Assembly (NCBI GenBank): GCA_036971475.1 | Contig: JBAIZL010000001.1 | Coordinates: 151,395,044-151,459,043, forward strand | Length of the DNA stretch: 64,000 nucleotides | Source of the DNA: Prosapia bicincta | Taxonomy: Eukaryota > Arthropoda > Insecta > Hemiptera > Cercopidae | Direction of reading: 5' to 3' | In this document: piece by piece, positions 1 through 10,160 of the stretch | Position numbering within the stretch: position 1 is the stretch's first letter | Layout: each line of letters starts with the position of its first letter | Made by a program: the position numbers and the translations under genes | The notes under the pieces: generated by a model | The model's database searches: none | What the model was told of the DNA's origin: nothing | Seen by the model: only the letters and a program-made list of their open reading frames with translations

Positions 1-285
1 AAAAGTACTAAACTAAGTGAATACGTAATGGCTTATTTGCTGACGCGTTTCAAAACATTCGTCCTTTTTACGAAGCTAACCCTCTACTGGCGGCATCGTG
101 TTACAAAGGTATAAAGGCTCTAACGGGATGGATTTATGACTGTGGGATAGGGTGGGTTATTTTGGTTGTGTGTCATTGAAAAAGGCTATTGGCATCAAAA
201 CGCGTCAGCAAGTAAGCTATTAGGTATTCATTTAGTTAAGTACTTTTTAAACATAGTTTAATCAGTGAATTCAAGATGATTACAT
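1..285. mobile_element. Penelope-like element terminus, folded back
   Basis: Bases 1-195 are the reverse complement of the PLE 3' region seen at about 12497-12690, and bases 190-285 repeat the same terminus in forward orientation (compare 12650-12742). The two inverted arms (about 8-56 and 196-243) share the core GACGCGTTT/AAACGCGTC. Nothing of the reverse transcriptase is present, so this is only a terminal fragment. Head-to-head terminal fragments are common debris of PLE insertion; that this applies here is inference. Confidence 0.7.
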
Positions 286-382
286 GCCGCTTACAGTATT
301 ATAATATATATTATTAAATTATATTAATGCTAATTCTTTGTTTCTACTGGAAAACCTTAAACATATCTGCAAGTCCATGAAG

Positions 383-2335
383 GTGTTTGCAATAGCTCTT
401 TCTGCCCACGATACGAGTTTCCTCCCGCAACAAGGTGACTGCGAGTCTTGCGAACTTTCCCCTCAAGTGTTTGCAGTAGCTCTTTCTGTCCATGATACGA
501 GTTTCCTCCCGCAACAAGGTAACTGCGGGTCTTGCGAACTTTCCCCTCAAGTGTTTGCAATAGCTCTTTCTGTCCATGATACGAGTTTCCTCCCGCAACA
601 AGGTAACTGCGGGTTTTGCGAACTTTTCCCTCAAGTGTTTGCAATAGCTCTTTCTGTCCATGATACGAGTTTCCTCCCGCAACAAGGTAACTGCGGGTTT
701 TGCGAACTTTCCCCTCAAGAGTTTGCAATAGCTCTTTCTGTCCATGATACGAGTTTCCTCCCGCAACAAGGTAACTGCGGGTTTTGCGAACTTTCCCCTC
801 AAGTGTTTGCAATAGCTCTTTCTGTCCATGATACGAGTTTCCTCCCGCAACAAGGTAACTGCGGGTCTTGCGAACTTTCCCCTCAAGTGTTTGCAATAGC
901 TCTTTCTGTCCATGATACGAGTTTTCTCCCGCAACAAGGTAACTGCGGGTCTTGCGAACTTTCCCCTCAAGTGTTTGCAATAGCTCTTTCTGTCCATGAT
1001 ACGAGTCTCCTCCCGCAACAAGGTAACTGCGGGTCTTGGGAACTTTCCCCTCAAGTGTTTGCAGTAGCTCTTTCTGTCCATGATACGAGTCTCCTCCCGC
1101 AACAAGGTAACTGCGGGTCTTGGGAACTTTCCCCTCAAGTGTTTGCAGTAGCTCTTTCTGTCCATGATACGAGTTTCCTCCCGCAACAAGGTGACTGCGG
1201 GTTTTGCGAACTTTCCCCTCAAGTGTTTGCAATAGCTCTTTCTGTCCATGATACGAGTTTCCTCCCGCAACAAGGTAACTGCGGGTTTTGCGAACTTTTC
1301 CCTCAAGTGTTTGCAATAGCTCTTTCTGTCCATGATACGAGTTTCCTCCCGCAACAAGGTAACTGCGGGTCTTGGGAACTTTCCCCTCAAGTGTTTGCAA
1401 TAGCTCTTTCTGTCCATGATACGAGTTTTCTCCCGCAACAAGGTAACTGCGGGTCTTGCGAACTTTCCCCTCAAGTGTTTGCAATAGCTCTTTCTGTCCA
1501 CGATACGAGTTTCCTCCCGCAACAAGGTAACTGCGGGTCTTGCGAACTTTCCCCTCAAGTGTTTGCAATAGCTCTTTCTGTCCACGATACGAGTTTCCTC
1601 CCGCAACAAGGTAACTGCGGGTCTTGCGAACTTTCCCCTCAAGTGTTTGCAATAGCTCTTTCTGTCCATGATACGAGTTTCCTCCCGCAACAAGGTAACT
1701 GCGGGTCTTGCGAACTTTCCCCTCAAGTGTTTGCAATAGCTCTTTCTGTCCACGATACGAGTTTCCTCCCGCAACAAGGTAACTGCGGGTTTTGCGAACT
1801 TTCCCCTCAAGTGTTTGCAATAGCTCTTTCTGTCCATGATACGAGTTTTCTCCCGCAACAAGGTAACTGCTGGTCTTGCGAACTTTCCCCTCAAGTGTTT
1901 GCAATAGCTCTTTCTGTCCATGATACGAGTTTCCTCCCGCAACAAGGTAACTGCGGGTTTTGCGAACTTTCCCCTCAAGTGTTTGCAATAGCTCTTTCTG
2001 TCCATGATACGAGTTTCCTCCCGCAACAAGGTAACTGCGAGTCTTGCGAACTTTCCCCTCAAGTGTTTGCAATAGCTCTTTCTGTCCATGATACGAGTTT
2101 CCTCCCGCAACAAGGTAACTGCGAGTCTTGCGAACTTTCCCCTCAAGTGTTTGCAATAGCTCTTTCTGTCCATGATACGAGTTTCCTCCCGCAACAAAGT
2201 AACTGCGGGTTTTGCGAACTTTCCCCTCAAGTGTTTGCAATAGCTCTTTCTGTCCATGATACGAGTTTCCTTCCGCAACAAGGTAACTGCGAGTCTTGCG
2301 AACTTTCCCCTCAAGTGTTTGCAATAGCTCTTTCT
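383..2335. repeat. 84-bp tandem array, about 23 units
   Basis: Units begin at 383, 467 and so on with an exact 84-bp period and only scattered substitutions. Each unit contains an inverted repeat, CCCGCA then ten bases then TGCGGG. Because 84 is divisible by three and the unit lacks stops in several frames, open frames of 655-671 codons exist on both strands at once (28-residue repeats). Simultaneous openness on both strands and the absence of any start context or flanking gene argue that this is a minisatellite, not a protein gene. Confidence 0.95.
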
Positions 2336-2353
2336 TTCTTATGGATTATATAA

Positions 2354-4108
2354 GATTGTTATACTGACCAACGAGATATTCCAAAAAAAAACTTTCATAC
2401 CGATTCTGTTCCGATTCTACTTTCCTGTTTCTTGTGGGCGTAAAGAATGCATCTAACGTAACTGGTATGTTTGTGGTTTGTAACCTTGGTTGCCACATCT
2501 GTTGCTACCTCAGTATATCGTTACAATAATCCCCTCGCCACACTATCTTCTCAATCGGCGTTACCGTAATCAATTAGCGGCATCCAAACGGGATTTTCTC
2601 GCTAAAACTTGACCTTTGCAGTTTCTGTTCTTCGCTTTATCCACCCAAATATAAACGTATCTAATGAATGTTTGCAAATCCTTCTTTTTAGATTTGGTAA
2701 TTAACAACAGAGGATGTGACCATTACTGATTAACGATAGAACCTACAATCATAAATACTATCATTGAACGTTACTTTAGCCTTTCTATTATACGAATTTT
2801 AAAGTTTATAAATTTAATCGTTTTTAATAAAATATAATTATAAAGATTGAAATTATATTATATAAATACTGCGGAAAATTCATACATAAAACTTACTTCA
2901 ACGAATGAATGGTCGTTTAATAATTACGGTCTGAATTTAAACTATGAAAAGAAGAGATTAATGGTAAAAACAAAGAAGACAAATGTTTAACCAATCTCTA
3001 ATACACAAATTGGAAGAATTATGTCCTATAAATATCGACAGGATGGAGCACTGAAACTAAGGAACAAACTACAGTATGAACAAAAAAATAAGGAGAAAAG
3101 AATGTATTAAAAGGAAAAGGTTTCTATGCTGCCAAGATATTAATCAAACTCTGAGAATGCGGATGTTGCGTGGTTATGTTTCGCCGTGTTATTATACGCT
3201 ATGAAAGCGTGGACTTTAAAATGGACCAACATTAAAAGCATTGGAGCATTGCAGATGTAGTGTTACATTATAATATGGAAAATATGGGCAGAAAAGTCAC
3301 AAACAAAAATGCTTTGCTAAAAATTAGAAAACAATGTGAATTGATAAAACTATAACAAATTAAAATTAAAACTACCGAGATAAATATAATGAAAGGTAAA
3401 AAATACTTACCCAGAGTAAGGGAAACTATCGGGAAGGAGAAGCAATGGAAATGAGATAATATCTTGGCTGCGAAATTTAAGCGAGGAGTGTATGGAATCA
3501 ATGAGAATAAAATAGTTATAATTTCAGATAAATGAAACTGACAGAGAAGCAAGTGAAAAATCACGAAGAGATAAATAAATAAAGTGATAAAGCAATAAAT
3601 TAATTGCAAATTTTACCAATTTTACTATGTGGCATACTTTCTACTTAAAAAAAGTTATAGTAATTGAAAAATTAACTTTTATAATCGCTTTTAAATTTAT
3701 AGTAAATTAAAATTACTTTAAAATTGAGTGGTAAACAACTTTATGTGAAACTAGTAAATTTGTAGACATAGCCATTACAAAAATTAGTTTTTTTTACCTG
3801 AATGCCTAAAAGCCAAAATAAAACCTTCACTTAAATATGTGAATCTGTTCTAAAACTAAAATCAAAATGGCTCTAACTCAAACATTCAGCGGTTTAAATA
3901 TGAGGATGATAAAATTTCACAATGTTCGAACATACATGTTTTAATGTCCAAATAATAAAAGTCCATTGTTGTGTTTTGGCGAATATCGCTTGTAGTGAAT
4001 TTGTTCCTATTCACGACAATTGAAATCTACCATGCATGAAGAGCGAGTATTAACTTTACAGTCACCAGTTACACCAAATAGGTCCAACGATTGATACATT
4101 CGGAGACA
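2354..4108. other. no gene recognised; AT-rich
   Basis: AT-rich sequence with only short open frames (the longest is a 113-codon, low-complexity, hydrophobic frame at 3268-3609 on the minus strand). I see no conserved motif or repeat. Confidence 0.6.
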
Positions 4109-4114
4109 AGTTCC

Positions 4115-4116
<2 letters not shown>
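4109..4116. repeat. target-site duplication, 3' side of LINE copy 1
   Basis: AGTTCCAG followed by T residues here matches AGTTCCAG plus ten T at 10321-10338. The T run makes the exact length ambiguous (8 to about 18 bp). Confidence 0.85.

Positions 4117-4180
<64 letters not shown>
4117..4180 (-). repeat. poly(A) tail of LINE copy 1 (64 T on plus strand)
   Basis: An uninterrupted run of 64 T on the plus strand directly abuts the conserved 3' end of the element and the target duplication. The lysine-rich open frame crossing it on the minus strand is an artefact. Confidence 0.9.
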
Positions 4181-4538
4181 CCTGGCGAAAAACCAATTGT
4201 GGTTATCATCGCCAAACAAAATCTAATCGAACGCAATTTTTTTAAATAAATTTAAATACAACAAAAATTAAAAATAACAAAAAAACAACAACAATAAATA
4301 ACAAAAAACAACAATAAACCTATAACAACGAAAAAATTCTTAAAAAACTAAATAACAAAATAACAACAAAGAACAATATAACAGTAAATAAATAATAACA
4401 ATATTTAAAACAATAATAGGTAACAGTTTACCAATAAATAAATTTCAATAACAATAACAAGAACACAAAATAAATTAAATTAAAATAAATAAAAGAAACA
4501 GAGAATTATATGTATAAAAAAATATATATATTTATGTA
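4181..4538 (-). other. 3' UTR of LINE copy 1
   Basis: Between the ORF2 stop and the A tail, the element-sense strand is rich in TTGTTATT-type words (AACAAC/AATAAC on the plus strand). Only the terminal 30 bases are clearly conserved with copy 2. Confidence 0.7.
4184..4213 (-). promoter_or_regulatory. 3'-terminal hairpin of LINE copy 1
   Basis: On the plus strand GGCGA (4184-4188) pairs with TCGCC (4209-4213), and AACC (4191-4194) pairs with GGTT (4201-4204) around a 6-nt loop, right next to the A tail. The same fold exists in copy 2 at 55568-55597. In other LINEs a 3' stem-loop is what the RT recognises; that role here is inferred. Confidence 0.6.
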
Positions 4539-5672
4539 TTAAATTTTAAAAAATATTTTCAAGTGGTGCAAGAAAGCGATGACTCGGTCAATGGCCGAGG
4601 CATCGTCCCTTAGCACCACCTTCAAACTCCCTTTTAAATTAAAAAGGTCACGAATATTGCTTACATTAACACAGTCTACTAAAATATGTTTTATTGTGAA
4701 GGTATCACCGCAATATTGGCATATTGGTGGATCTTCACGCCTCATCAAATATCCATGAGTTGCAAAAGAGTGGCCAACGCGAAGGCGTGTAACCACCACT
4801 TCCTCCCTACGTTTTGAACGAATTGAAGACCTCCATGGACGGACGGTATCTTTAATTTCCCTCAGCTTATTATGAATCACGGTATGCCACTCGTCATTCC
4901 AAGCAGCGAGCAATAAATGTTTCGCGAAACACACATAATCGGATGCCATAACTAGTTGAGTAATAGGCACCAAACTTGTAGCTTTCTTCGCCGCTTCATC
5001 CGCTTTTGTGTTTCCAAGTATTCCGCAATGTCCAGGAACCCAACAGAAAGTTACCCCCACACCCCTCAATTGAAGCCTGTGTACAGCACACAAAATGTCC
5101 CCAACTAAAGGGTTGTTAGAGAAAACATCCTGAAGAGCCTGAAGAGCACTTTTGGAATCCGAACACAAAAGATAATGCGAAGATCGAGATTGAATGACGG
5201 TCAAAGCTTTAAAAATAGCAAATAGTTCTGCCGTGAAAACACTGCAAGCTGAGGGCAATCCGTACGTGTAGGTACTACCAGATGCATAAAACGCACACCC
5301 AACGCCATTGTCCAGTTTAGATCCATCAGTGAAAATAATTTCACTGTGTTGATGAGATTTATAAATGGATGAAAATTCCTGGTGGTAGACCACAACAGGA
5401 GTATCGTGTTTTATATAACTGGACAATGAGAAATCGAAGTGCGGCGTTTTTATTATCCATGGAGGTAGATAGCACATTTGTCGTTCAAACATAGTTGGAA
5501 GTTGCAACTCAAGGTCATCCAATATTCTTATCGTTCGTATGCCAAATGGAGCGGTCGAACGTTGACGTGTATTGTACACTTGATTTAACGTATTATGAAA
5601 GACTATATCAAATGCCGGGTGGTTGGGTTTGCTTCGAAGAACAGAAACGTAAGATATTTGTAGCATCTGACG
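4539..5672 (-). pseudogene. LINE copy 1 ORF2, RNase H and C-terminal part
   Basis: Downstream part of ORF2, in the same reading frame as the endonuclease-RT part but cut off from it by the TGA at 5673-5675. Counting from the first Met (5666), residues 110-230 form an RNase HI domain with the four acidic catalytic positions visible: D114 (FTDGS), E147 (TAELFA), D170 (CSDSKSA) and D223 (KADEAA), plus the VPGHCG motif. A C-terminal zinc motif of form C-X2-C-X7-H-X4-C occupies 316-332. RNase H would remove template RNA during cDNA synthesis. This segment has no start of its own in normal LINE biology, so it counts as the 3' part of a broken ORF2; its catalytic residues are all kept. Confidence 0.85.
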
Positions 5673-8234
5673 TCATCTAGAAAGGGTAGGTTCCCCAGCT
5701 TCGACAAGAAGACTAGGTATTGGGCTAGTTCTAAATGCACCAGTAGCCAGTCTAAGTCCAGAGTGGTGGATGGTATCAAGAGTTTTCAGAACTGTAGGTC
5801 GTGCGGATGAATAGGCTTGACAGCCATAATCAATGCGCGATCTGACGACCGCGCGATAAAATCGAAGCATACTAGTTCTGTCAGCTCCCCAATTCGTACC
5901 ACTAAGGACTCTTAACATATCCAATTTCTTGTTGCATCTCACCTTCAAATCACGAACATGTGGGATCCATGAGAGTCTTTTATCAAATAAAAGACCTAGA
6001 AATCGAACACTATCCGTGGTTTGAAGCTGAACCCCGTCAAGAAAAAGGATCGGCTCCTGGTGTTGCCTACGACGACTAAATGCTACACATTGGGTCTTCG
6101 AAGCAGAGAATTTGAAACCTGTCGATTTTGACCATTCCTCCAATCTGTATATTGCTAACTGCAAAGATCTTTCCGCAGTTGCCATACTACGAGCAGGCAC
6201 ATATATACAAAAGTCATCCACAAAAAGGGAACAGTGTACCGGAGATCGTATATTACTGGTGATACTATTTATTGCAACGGCAAACAGCGTGACGCTCAGC
6301 ACGCTGCCCTGCGGTACACCATTCTCTTGTGTATAGCTGTTTGAATACGTGCCTCCAAGTCGAACGCGGAAAGATCTGTTTGAAAGAAAGTTAGCGATGA
6401 ATGCTAGGATATTCCCTTGTATACTCCATGATTTCAGAGTGTTCAGAATTCCTCTTTTCCATGCCATATCATATGCCTTTTCAAGGTCAAAGAAAACCGC
6501 AACGAGCGTTTGACGCAAGAGAAAGGCATCTTGAATAGCGGATTCTAACAAAACCAATTGGTCAACTGATGAGCGTCCTAGTCTGAAACCACATTGTTCG
6601 TTGCTAAGAAGGTTGTTGGTTTCTAGGTACCAGACAAGACGGCGGTTGACCATCTTCTCCAGTAGTTTGCACAAGACGCTTGTAAGTGATATAGGCCTGT
6701 AACTACTGGGGTTGGTTTTGTCCTTACCTGGCTTCAAAAGAGGAATTACAGTCGATTCTAACCATGCATCGGGGAAAGAGCGCTCCTCGAATAAACGATT
6801 GTATATTCGAAGGAGGACAAGTTTCGCCGATGATGGTAGATGTTTTAGCATGGAGTACACAATGGAATCAGGACCTGGTGCAGAATCCTTCGTTGACGCA
6901 AGAGCTGAATCCAATTCCCCTATAGAGAAAGGAGTGTTTAAAGGAGAGTCCTCAGACGACCCAACAGTAAACGGTATTGCTTCTTCCTTCAGTTTATAAA
7001 TCTGGAATAATCTATTATAGGCTGTAGTAGCAGAAAAGTTAGAAAACGATGTTCCAAGTACATTAGCAATGTCATCACTGTTTGTGATTAATCTCCCATC
7101 TGGTTGCTTCAGCGCAATGGCTGGCAACGGAATGGAAGTACCACAAACTGATCTTAGTTTCCTCCACACTGTGGAGGACGGAGTTGTTCGTCTAATTGTG
7201 CTAATGTACTGTTCCCAAGAGTTCTTTCTACTCAGCCTAAATATCCTCCGTGCTTTCGCACGGAGTATTTTATACTCCTGAAGGTTTCCATTCGTTGGGT
7301 GTCGTTTAAATCTCCTAAGAGCTCTTCGTCGTAAACGGAGGATTTCTGTGCATTCATCGTTCCACCACGGCACAGGCGGTCGGCGTGGATGCGCAGAGGT
7401 TTTCGGAATGGTCTTTTCAGCGGCATTTAAAATTGCTTTTGTAAAATTTTCTATATTTTCATCAATGGGTGTCAGATAATCCATGTCAAGTGATACAAGG
7501 TAATTCGAGTAGGAGTCCCAGTTGGCTTTTCGCAAAATCCAACTGGAATTTCGAACATAACAGGTTTGGGAGTCACATAAACTGATCTTAATAGGCACAT
7601 GGTCGCTTCCATACAAATCATTGAGTACCGACCATGTGCATCTAGTAGCTAATTGAGGGCTGCAAATCGATAGATCAACAGCTGTCCATCCACCAGTAGA
7701 TGCTGCTAAATGAGTAGGAGAACCGTCATTTAGCAGACATAAGTCTAGTTCCGTTCTTACACTTTCAACAATATCACCTCGAGAGTTCCTAGTCGGAGAT
7801 CCCCAAGACGAATGGTGGGCATTAAAATCCCCTACCAATAAGAACGGAGTTGGTAACTGGCTTATCAAATTTACTAAATCACTGTGATGCAGGTTTTCTT
7901 GTGGTGGCAAGTAGACACAACACACAGTGATTTTATACGGGACAGCTGTTTGAACGGCTACTGCTTGTAAAGGAGTTATTAAGTTTAGAGAAACAGCATC
8001 GATACAGTCACGGGCTAGGATGGCTACGCCACCTCTAGCTCGATCTTCTGTAACGAAGTCCGATCTAAAAACTGAATACTCCCTTAAATGGAAATTATGC
8101 GATTCGTGGAGATGTGTCTCCTGTAGACATACAAACATTGGGTACACATCTCGCACGAGTACTTTAAGTTCTTCTATGTGACTCCTAACACCGTTGACGT
8201 TCCATTGTATCACTGACTTCCTAAGCAAAGACAT
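5673..8234 (-). CDS. LINE copy 1 ORF2: endonuclease and reverse transcriptase
   Basis: 853 residues starting at the ATG at 8234. The first 225 residues are an APE-like endonuclease: N14 in the N-terminal QWNVNG, E39 in LQETH, D136 and N138 in GDFNAHH, and SDH at 210-212. It would nick target DNA. The RT spans about 440-720: SSYRPISL at 510-517, the first catalytic Asp in FFDLEKAYD (D583), GVPQGSVLS at 639-647, and the active-site motif FVDD at 671-674, a variant of the usual YADD. The frame ends at TGA (5673-5675), then continues open in the same frame as the RNase H segment. Without that codon ORF2 would have about 1231 codons. ORF2 starts 3 nt after ORF1 ends. Confidence 0.9.
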   Translation of the reverse strand: MSLLRKSVIQWNVNGVRSHIEELKVLVRDVYPMFVCLQETHLHESHNFHLREYSVFRSDFVTEDRARGGVAILARDCIDAVSLNLITPLQAVAVQTAVPYKITVCCVYLPPQENLHHSDLVNLISQLPTPFLLVGDFNAHHSSWGSPTRNSRGDIVESVRTELDLCLLNDGSPTHLAASTGGWTAVDLSICSPQLATRCTWSVLNDLYGSDHVPIKISLCDSQTCYVRNSSWILRKANWDSYSNYLVSLDMDYLTPIDENIENFTKAILNAAEKTIPKTSAHPRRPPVPWWNDECTEILRLRRRALRRFKRHPTNGNLQEYKILRAKARRIFRLSRKNSWEQYISTIRRTTPSSTVWRKLRSVCGTSIPLPAIALKQPDGRLITNSDDIANVLGTSFSNFSATTAYNRLFQIYKLKEEAIPFTVGSSEDSPLNTPFSIGELDSALASTKDSAPGPDSIVYSMLKHLPSSAKLVLLRIYNRLFEERSFPDAWLESTVIPLLKPGKDKTNPSSYRPISLTSVLCKLLEKMVNRRLVWYLETNNLLSNEQCGFRLGRSSVDQLVLLESAIQDAFLLRQTLVAVFFDLEKAYDMAWKRGILNTLKSWSIQGNILAFIANFLSNRSFRVRLGGTYSNSYTQENGVPQGSVLSVTLFAVAINSITSNIRSPVHCSLFVDDFCIYVPARSMATAERSLQLAIYRLEEWSKSTGFKFSASKTQCVAFSRRRQHQEPILFLDGVQLQTTDSVRFLGLLFDKRLSWIPHVRDLKVRCNKKLDMLRVLSGTNWGADRTSMLRFYRAVVRSRIDYGCQAYSSARPTVLKTLDTIHHSGLRLATGAFRTSPIPSLLVEAGEPTLSR

Positions 8235-8237
8235 TTA

Positions 8238-9653
8238 TTAGCTTAGCAAAGGGTTTATTTGACACCCATTGGTGCTCTCTCCTTTCTTGCCTGGGACGTT
8301 TTTAGGCGTCTCAGGCTTACATGTCTCAGATTCCATATCCACCCGTTCAGGGATGGAATCTGAGGAAGTTTTGGGTTTAGGAGGGGTAGTTTTTACATTC
8401 CCTCCTTTGTTAGCATTTTTCTTAATACCCGGTAACGACGGAGGCGATGTGGTCTGACGTAACACAGGTTTCCGTGGTTTGGATTTTTCCAACGTCTTCT
8501 GCACAGAAGGTTTATTACCCGTTGATAATATCTTCTGCACAGAAACACAAGGCTCACTTAATGACTTGTTTCGTGCTCCAATCCCCCCAGTGGAAGGGAT
8601 TGGTACAAGAGGTAAATCACTATCCGTCGCTGCAGGTTGTACTAAGTTCAAAGTAGGAGGACCATTCGTGACTATGGACAAAAGGCGAGAAACTTGTTCA
8701 GTTAGAACTTCAATTTTTTTCGACAGCTCGGCACAGTTGTTACAGGACGATTTGGAAGCGGTCAGAGTAGCGGCATAAGTCTTACTGTCTGTCTTTGGCT
8801 GAGTGGAACGATAGAGTTTTTTGGCCTCTGGAAACGACAGCTTGTCTTTCGCCATGATGCCTAGGATAGCTTTCTCTTCCTTGAACGTGGGACAGTTGTA
8901 GGATCGCGCTGGGTGGTCACCACCACAGTTGGCGCATTTCGGAGAATTGACACATTCCTTATCATCATGGCCTTCAACGCTACATATACCGCATACGTTC
9001 TGCTTCGAACAGGTAGAGCTGATATGCCCAAATCGCTGGCACTTGAAGCAGCGCCTAGGGTTAGCCACGTATGGTCTCACTGAGAGCCTTTGGTAACCTG
9101 CATGTAAGTATTCGGGTATTTCCGGCTTTCCAAAAGTGACGATAAAAGAAGCTGTTGCTACTTTTTCTCCTTTGTCCATTTTCGTTATAGGGATAACGTC
9201 CGTAACTAACTGAGAAAACAGTTCGGACTTTATTTCATCGATTGGAAGGTGCATTAAATCCCTACATGTGATGACCCCCTTTGAGTAATTCAAGGATCTG
9301 TGGGGAGCCACAGATACCATGACCTGGTCAAAGAAGGAGGTCATTTTTGATAGAGAGCGGGTTTGTCTGTCGGTGGAAGTCGCAACTAAAAGTGTTCCGT
9401 TTCGAAGTTTCTTAATAGAGGCTACTGGGCCTCCAGCACACGCAGTAATAGCCTTGTTAATTAGGAAAGGAGAAACTTTTGAAAGATCTTTCCCTTCTTC
9501 GGCACTAGAAACAACTAAATACTTTGCTGATGGCAATGTCTGTGACGTTGCCACTATCAACTTTTTACTCAAATCCTTATTTTTATGATCGTCAGGAGAA
9601 TCCGGGCTTGTCCTCTTCAGACTAGTCATATTTGACGGGGTTTTTGAATCCAT
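8238..9653 (-). CDS. LINE copy 1 ORF1: gag-like RNA-binding protein
   Basis: 471 residues, intact. It shows three zinc knuckles in a row: C202-C205-H210-C215, C221-C224-H229-C234 and C240-C243-H247-C254. This triple array is usual for ORF1 of I and Jockey LINEs, where the protein coats the element RNA. Residues about 45-190 probably form an RRM-like or PRE-type region; I infer that from position only. A heptad-like stretch at about 307-328 could be a short coiled coil. The C-terminal third is Lys/Pro/Ser-rich and likely disordered. The start at 9653 is the first in-frame Met; copy 2 begins at the same place. The stop TAA is followed by another TAA and then the ORF2 ATG. Confidence 0.9.
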   Translation of the reverse strand: MDSKTPSNMTSLKRTSPDSPDDHKNKDLSKKLIVATSQTLPSAKYLVVSSAEEGKDLSKVSPFLINKAITACAGGPVASIKKLRNGTLLVATSTDRQTRSLSKMTSFFDQVMVSVAPHRSLNYSKGVITCRDLMHLPIDEIKSELFSQLVTDVIPITKMDKGEKVATASFIVTFGKPEIPEYLHAGYQRLSVRPYVANPRRCFKCQRFGHISSTCSKQNVCGICSVEGHDDKECVNSPKCANCGGDHPARSYNCPTFKEEKAILGIMAKDKLSFPEAKKLYRSTQPKTDSKTYAATLTASKSSCNNCAELSKKIEVLTEQVSRLLSIVTNGPPTLNLVQPAATDSDLPLVPIPSTGGIGARNKSLSEPCVSVQKILSTGNKPSVQKTLEKSKPRKPVLRQTTSPPSLPGIKKNANKGGNVKTTPPKPKTSSDSIPERVDMESETCKPETPKNVPGKKGESTNGCQINPLLS

Positions 9654-10000
9654 AAATGTTATAAGCCAACCATCGTGTCAAGCGTTACGGGCAACATTAT
9701 AGGAACGGGTACACCCTTGGATCACATTATGATCATTTCCAACCCTCAGAACTCTGAGGCCTATAGCTTTTCTCCTTAGCTCGACTGGATAGGCATCGAT
9801 CGAGAACTCGTAATACTGTGCACAGGCTCCGACAACCATGCACCGCGGACACTCCCTGACCAAGGACCGAAGCGGCTGGTAGACCAGAAACCGCGCTTAC
9901 GTCTTCGGCAGAGCAAGCTCACATCAGCGTCCCAGACCAGAGTTTGTCACGCTCTGGACTTTTCAGCACTCCCAACGCGCAACGGTTCTGACCAGTCAAA
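9654..10000 (-). other. unique 5' UTR of LINE copy 1
   Basis: About 350 bases between the monomers and the ORF1 start. It aligns with 58043-58355 in copy 2 (shared words AGCTCGACTGGAT and GAGAACTCGTAATACTGTGC). A 61-codon frame at 9678-9863 is not a credible gene. Confidence 0.75.
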
Positions 10001-10160
10001 ATTCCCTAAGCGAAGATGTAAGTGTTGAAATGTGTATAGATTTTGTTGGTGTGTGTATGTGTGTGTGTATGTTTTTGTGAGTGGTGTAGTGTTAGGCTAG
10101 GGTACCGCGAGGGACGCCAAATCCCTCGTAGGTGCGGCTAGTCCGCACCCCCCTGCGGGC
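10001..10160 (-). promoter_or_regulatory. 5' monomer 1 of LINE copy 1 (160 bp)
   Basis: An exact 160-bp unit running from ATTCCCTAAG to CTGCGGGC, identical to the next unit except for one base near 10043 (TTTTG versus TTGTG). It contains a TG-rich tract and two GC-rich hairpins. Copy 2 has one such unit. Internal promoters of LINEs lie at the 5' end, so promoter function is a reasonable inference. Confidence 0.8.

Noticed and set aside
338..2353. Long open frames (655-671 codons) on both strands
   Set aside because: They lie wholly in an 84-bp tandem array and are open on both strands, as expected for a period divisible by three without stops. The same reasoning excludes frames in the 21-, 33-, 48- and 90-bp arrays.
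4007..4219. Lysine-rich small protein on the minus strand
   Set aside because: It is the translation of the LINE A tail.
6712..6999. Plus-strand frames opposite the LINE ORFs (for example 6712-6999, 9319-9588)
   Set aside because: They are antisense shadows of ORF1 and ORF2.
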